NCBI GenBank assembly: GCA_964348185.1 | Contig: CAYGBW010000128.1 | Coordinates: 1-34,001 of the forward strand | Length of the DNA: 34,001 bases | Direction: 5' to 3' | Origin: CAYGBW01 sp964348185 | GTDB taxonomy: Bacteria > Desulfobacterota > BSN033 > WVXP01 | Shown: positions 33,212 through 34,001 of the stretch, in pieces | How positions within the stretch are numbered: position 1 is the first letter of the stretch | Layout of the letters: each line of letters starts with the position of its first letter | Notes under the pieces: model-generated | The model's database searches: none | Seen by the model: the letters and a program-made list of their open reading frames with translations, nothing else | Told to the model about the DNA's origin: nothing | Program-made: the position numbers and the translations under genes

Positions 33212-33694
33212 CTAGGTCCCGAATTTCTTATCTATGGCTCTCTTTATCTCTTCGATTGTCTTACCTTCTTCGTGAAGCTGGGCTGCCCGCAGGGCCTCCT
33301 TTTGACAGAGCAGTCAGCCCGCGCCGTGTTTGTCCGTGAAGCAACTCAACAGACTCTTATGATTGAAAGGGGGCTCATCGCATGTGCAATAACAGAAGAC
33401 CTGGTCCAGTACCTCTGGGTATTTCTTTGCCGCAGCATATGCTTCTCTCGTCCTACCCCTAAACAGCGATGGATCGAGTAGAGGGCGTGTTTCACCTCCC
33501 TGGACGTAGAACGACCTGCCCTTTTTGCTTTCTCTCTCGGTGAATGGAACGCGGCCCGACATAACCAGAAAAATGACAGCCACTGCGATTATCCCTCCAA
33601 TCCAGTAGAGGGGGGTTTTCCTCCACTTCTGTTTTCGCTCATCAGGTTTTTTCCGGGATCTCTCAGAACCCTTTTTCCTGCCTCTTTTGGCCAT
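33212..33694 (-). CDS. CYCXC-type membrane-anchored selenoprotein
   Basis: Read through one in-frame TGA, the gene encodes 160 residues. The N-terminus is very basic (AKRGRKKGSERSRKK) and is followed by a membrane segment (WIGGIIAVAVIFLVMSG, about residues 31-47), so the rest faces the periplasm. The hallmark block is QVFCYCTCDEPPFNHKSLLSCF. TGA at 33316-33314 then falls at residue 127 in HGAG-U-LLCQKEALRAAQ, where family members carry Cys in a C-x2-C pair, giving U-x2-C. The frame continues for 33 well-formed residues to TAG. This agrees with my recollection of a family called CYCXC (seleno)protein. Likely a thiol/selenol redox or metal-handling protein, with TlpA as downstream partner. If TGA were a stop the conserved C-terminus would be lost. 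Confidence 0.85.
33285..33313 (-). promoter_or_regulatory. candidate SECIS element for the CYCXC TGA
   Basis: Beginning 18 bases after the TGA, GCCC (33295-33292) and GGGC (33288-33285) enclose a TGC loop. An alternative longer stem CTGCTC/GGGCAG starts right after the TGA. The position fits bacterial SECIS elements, but the loop lacks GGU, so this is weaker than the two elements at 8305 and 8475. Confidence 0.5.
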
Positions 33695-33720
33695 TTGTCA
33701 CCTCGCTTATTCGCCCAGGA

Positions 33721-33739
33721 TCTACCACGATGTGGTAGA
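33721..33739. promoter_or_regulatory. inverted repeat upstream of the CYCXC gene
   Basis: TCTACCAC-GAT-GTGGTAGA, an eight-pair perfect inverted repeat between the putative promoter and the start codon, about 27 bases before the ATG. Possible operator or leader hairpin. Confidence 0.45.
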
Positions 33740-33755
33740 AAGGGGTTGATTCCTC

Positions 33756-33785
33756 TTCTTAGCAACTTTACCCGCGCGTTGTCAA
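33756..33785 (-). promoter_or_regulatory. possible promoter of the CYCXC-tlpA pair
   Basis: On the - strand a perfect TTGACA (33785-33780), an 18-base spacer and TAAGAA (33761-33756), about 62 bases upstream of the start codon. Confidence 0.5.
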
Positions 33786-33859
33786 CCCCTACCAAGGACG
33801 GGTTCAGGGATAGGGGTGGACAAGCTCTTTGACCATTCTAACCAATTGACTTAATTATA

Positions 33860-34001
33860 GTCGTCAATGAAAAATGTCCCTGGAGCGAACATTACGGAGT
33901 TTTTGGGGCCACCCGTCTTGGCGAAGGGAGTGTCCCCGAAGGGGCGAGATTCCGCTGTCTGAGGCCGCTAGGCCGAGTTCGGAAGATCGAACGACCGAGC
34001 C
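33860..34001 (+). repeat. 199-base MITE-like repeat, copy 3 (right end cut by window)
   Basis: Starts with the terminal inverted repeat GTCGTCAATGAAAAATGTCC and runs to the end of the window. Its last 78 bases are identical to bases 1-78 of the window. Joined at that overlap, copies 3 and 1 would make one element of exactly 199 bases, the same length as copy 2. Confidence 0.85.

Noticed and set aside
1..34001. Complete 34-kb plasmid or phage suggested by the identical ends
   Set aside because: There are no replication, partition, capsid or integrase genes, and essential chromosomal genes are present. The identical ends lie in a dispersed repeat.

Overview
This window looks like chromosomal DNA from an anaerobic, redox-rich bacterium, most likely an uncultured member of the Desulfobacterota (the former Deltaproteobacteria). 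I infer this from the combination of selenoproteins, a DUF3786 gene, a c-di-GMP riboswitch behind a sigma-54-like promoter, an AprA/FrdA-type flavoprotein with its ferredoxin, a reductive-dehalogenase homologue and a DMSO-reductase-family enzyme. No 16S rRNA gene or other decisive taxonomic marker is present. No tRNA, rRNA, CRISPR array or transposase gene was seen.

Layout. (1) 1-7035: a housekeeping run on the + strand (ileS, lspA, def, fmt, rsmB, DUF3786 gene) with short gaps or ATGA overlaps, preceded by a copy of a 199-base repeat. (2) 7052-8498: an unusually dense regulatory and small-gene segment. On the - strand are a sigma-54-like promoter, a c-di-GMP-I riboswitch, an intrinsic terminator and a 59-residue excisionase/BldC-like HTH gene. 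A second, complete copy of the 199-base repeat follows. On the + strand is a small glutaredoxin-like gene with two in-frame TGA codons, each followed by a convincing bacterial SECIS hairpin. (3) 9108-14205: metallophosphoesterase, cholesterol-oxidase-like GMC oxidoreductase and patatin phospholipase, a probable lipid or sterol related cluster. (4) 14428-15465: a Tyr/His-rich exported protein (-) and a PC4-like DNA-binding protein (+). (5) 15690-24947 (-): an eight-gene operon-like run of ferredoxin, FAD flavoprotein, family-5 solute-binding protein, two permeases, two ATPases and an RdhA homologue without a Tat signal. (6) 25887-29015: a DUF2779 nuclease-like protein and a TPR protein, surrounded by AT-rich dispersed repeats. 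(7) 29273-32475: a two-subunit DmsAB-like molybdopterin enzyme. (8) 32537-33694 (-): TlpA-like thioredoxin and a CYCXC-type protein that reads through a TGA at an expected Cys position, a probable third selenocysteine site. The window ends in a further copy of the 199-base repeat.

How the parts may work together. The operon at 15690-24947 reads as an uptake-plus-reduction module: an oligopeptide-type ABC importer would bring an organic substrate into the cytoplasm, where a corrinoid/Fe-S RdhA-type enzyme could reduce it. An AprAB-like flavin/ferredoxin pair would be a plausible electron-transfer or companion catalytic unit. The substrate is unknown, and organohalides are only the family-based guess. 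The selenoproteins imply that the organism has SelA/B/C/D encoded elsewhere.

The first 78 and last 78 bases of the window are identical and lie inside the same repeat, so the ends may be assembly boundaries rather than arbitrary cut points.
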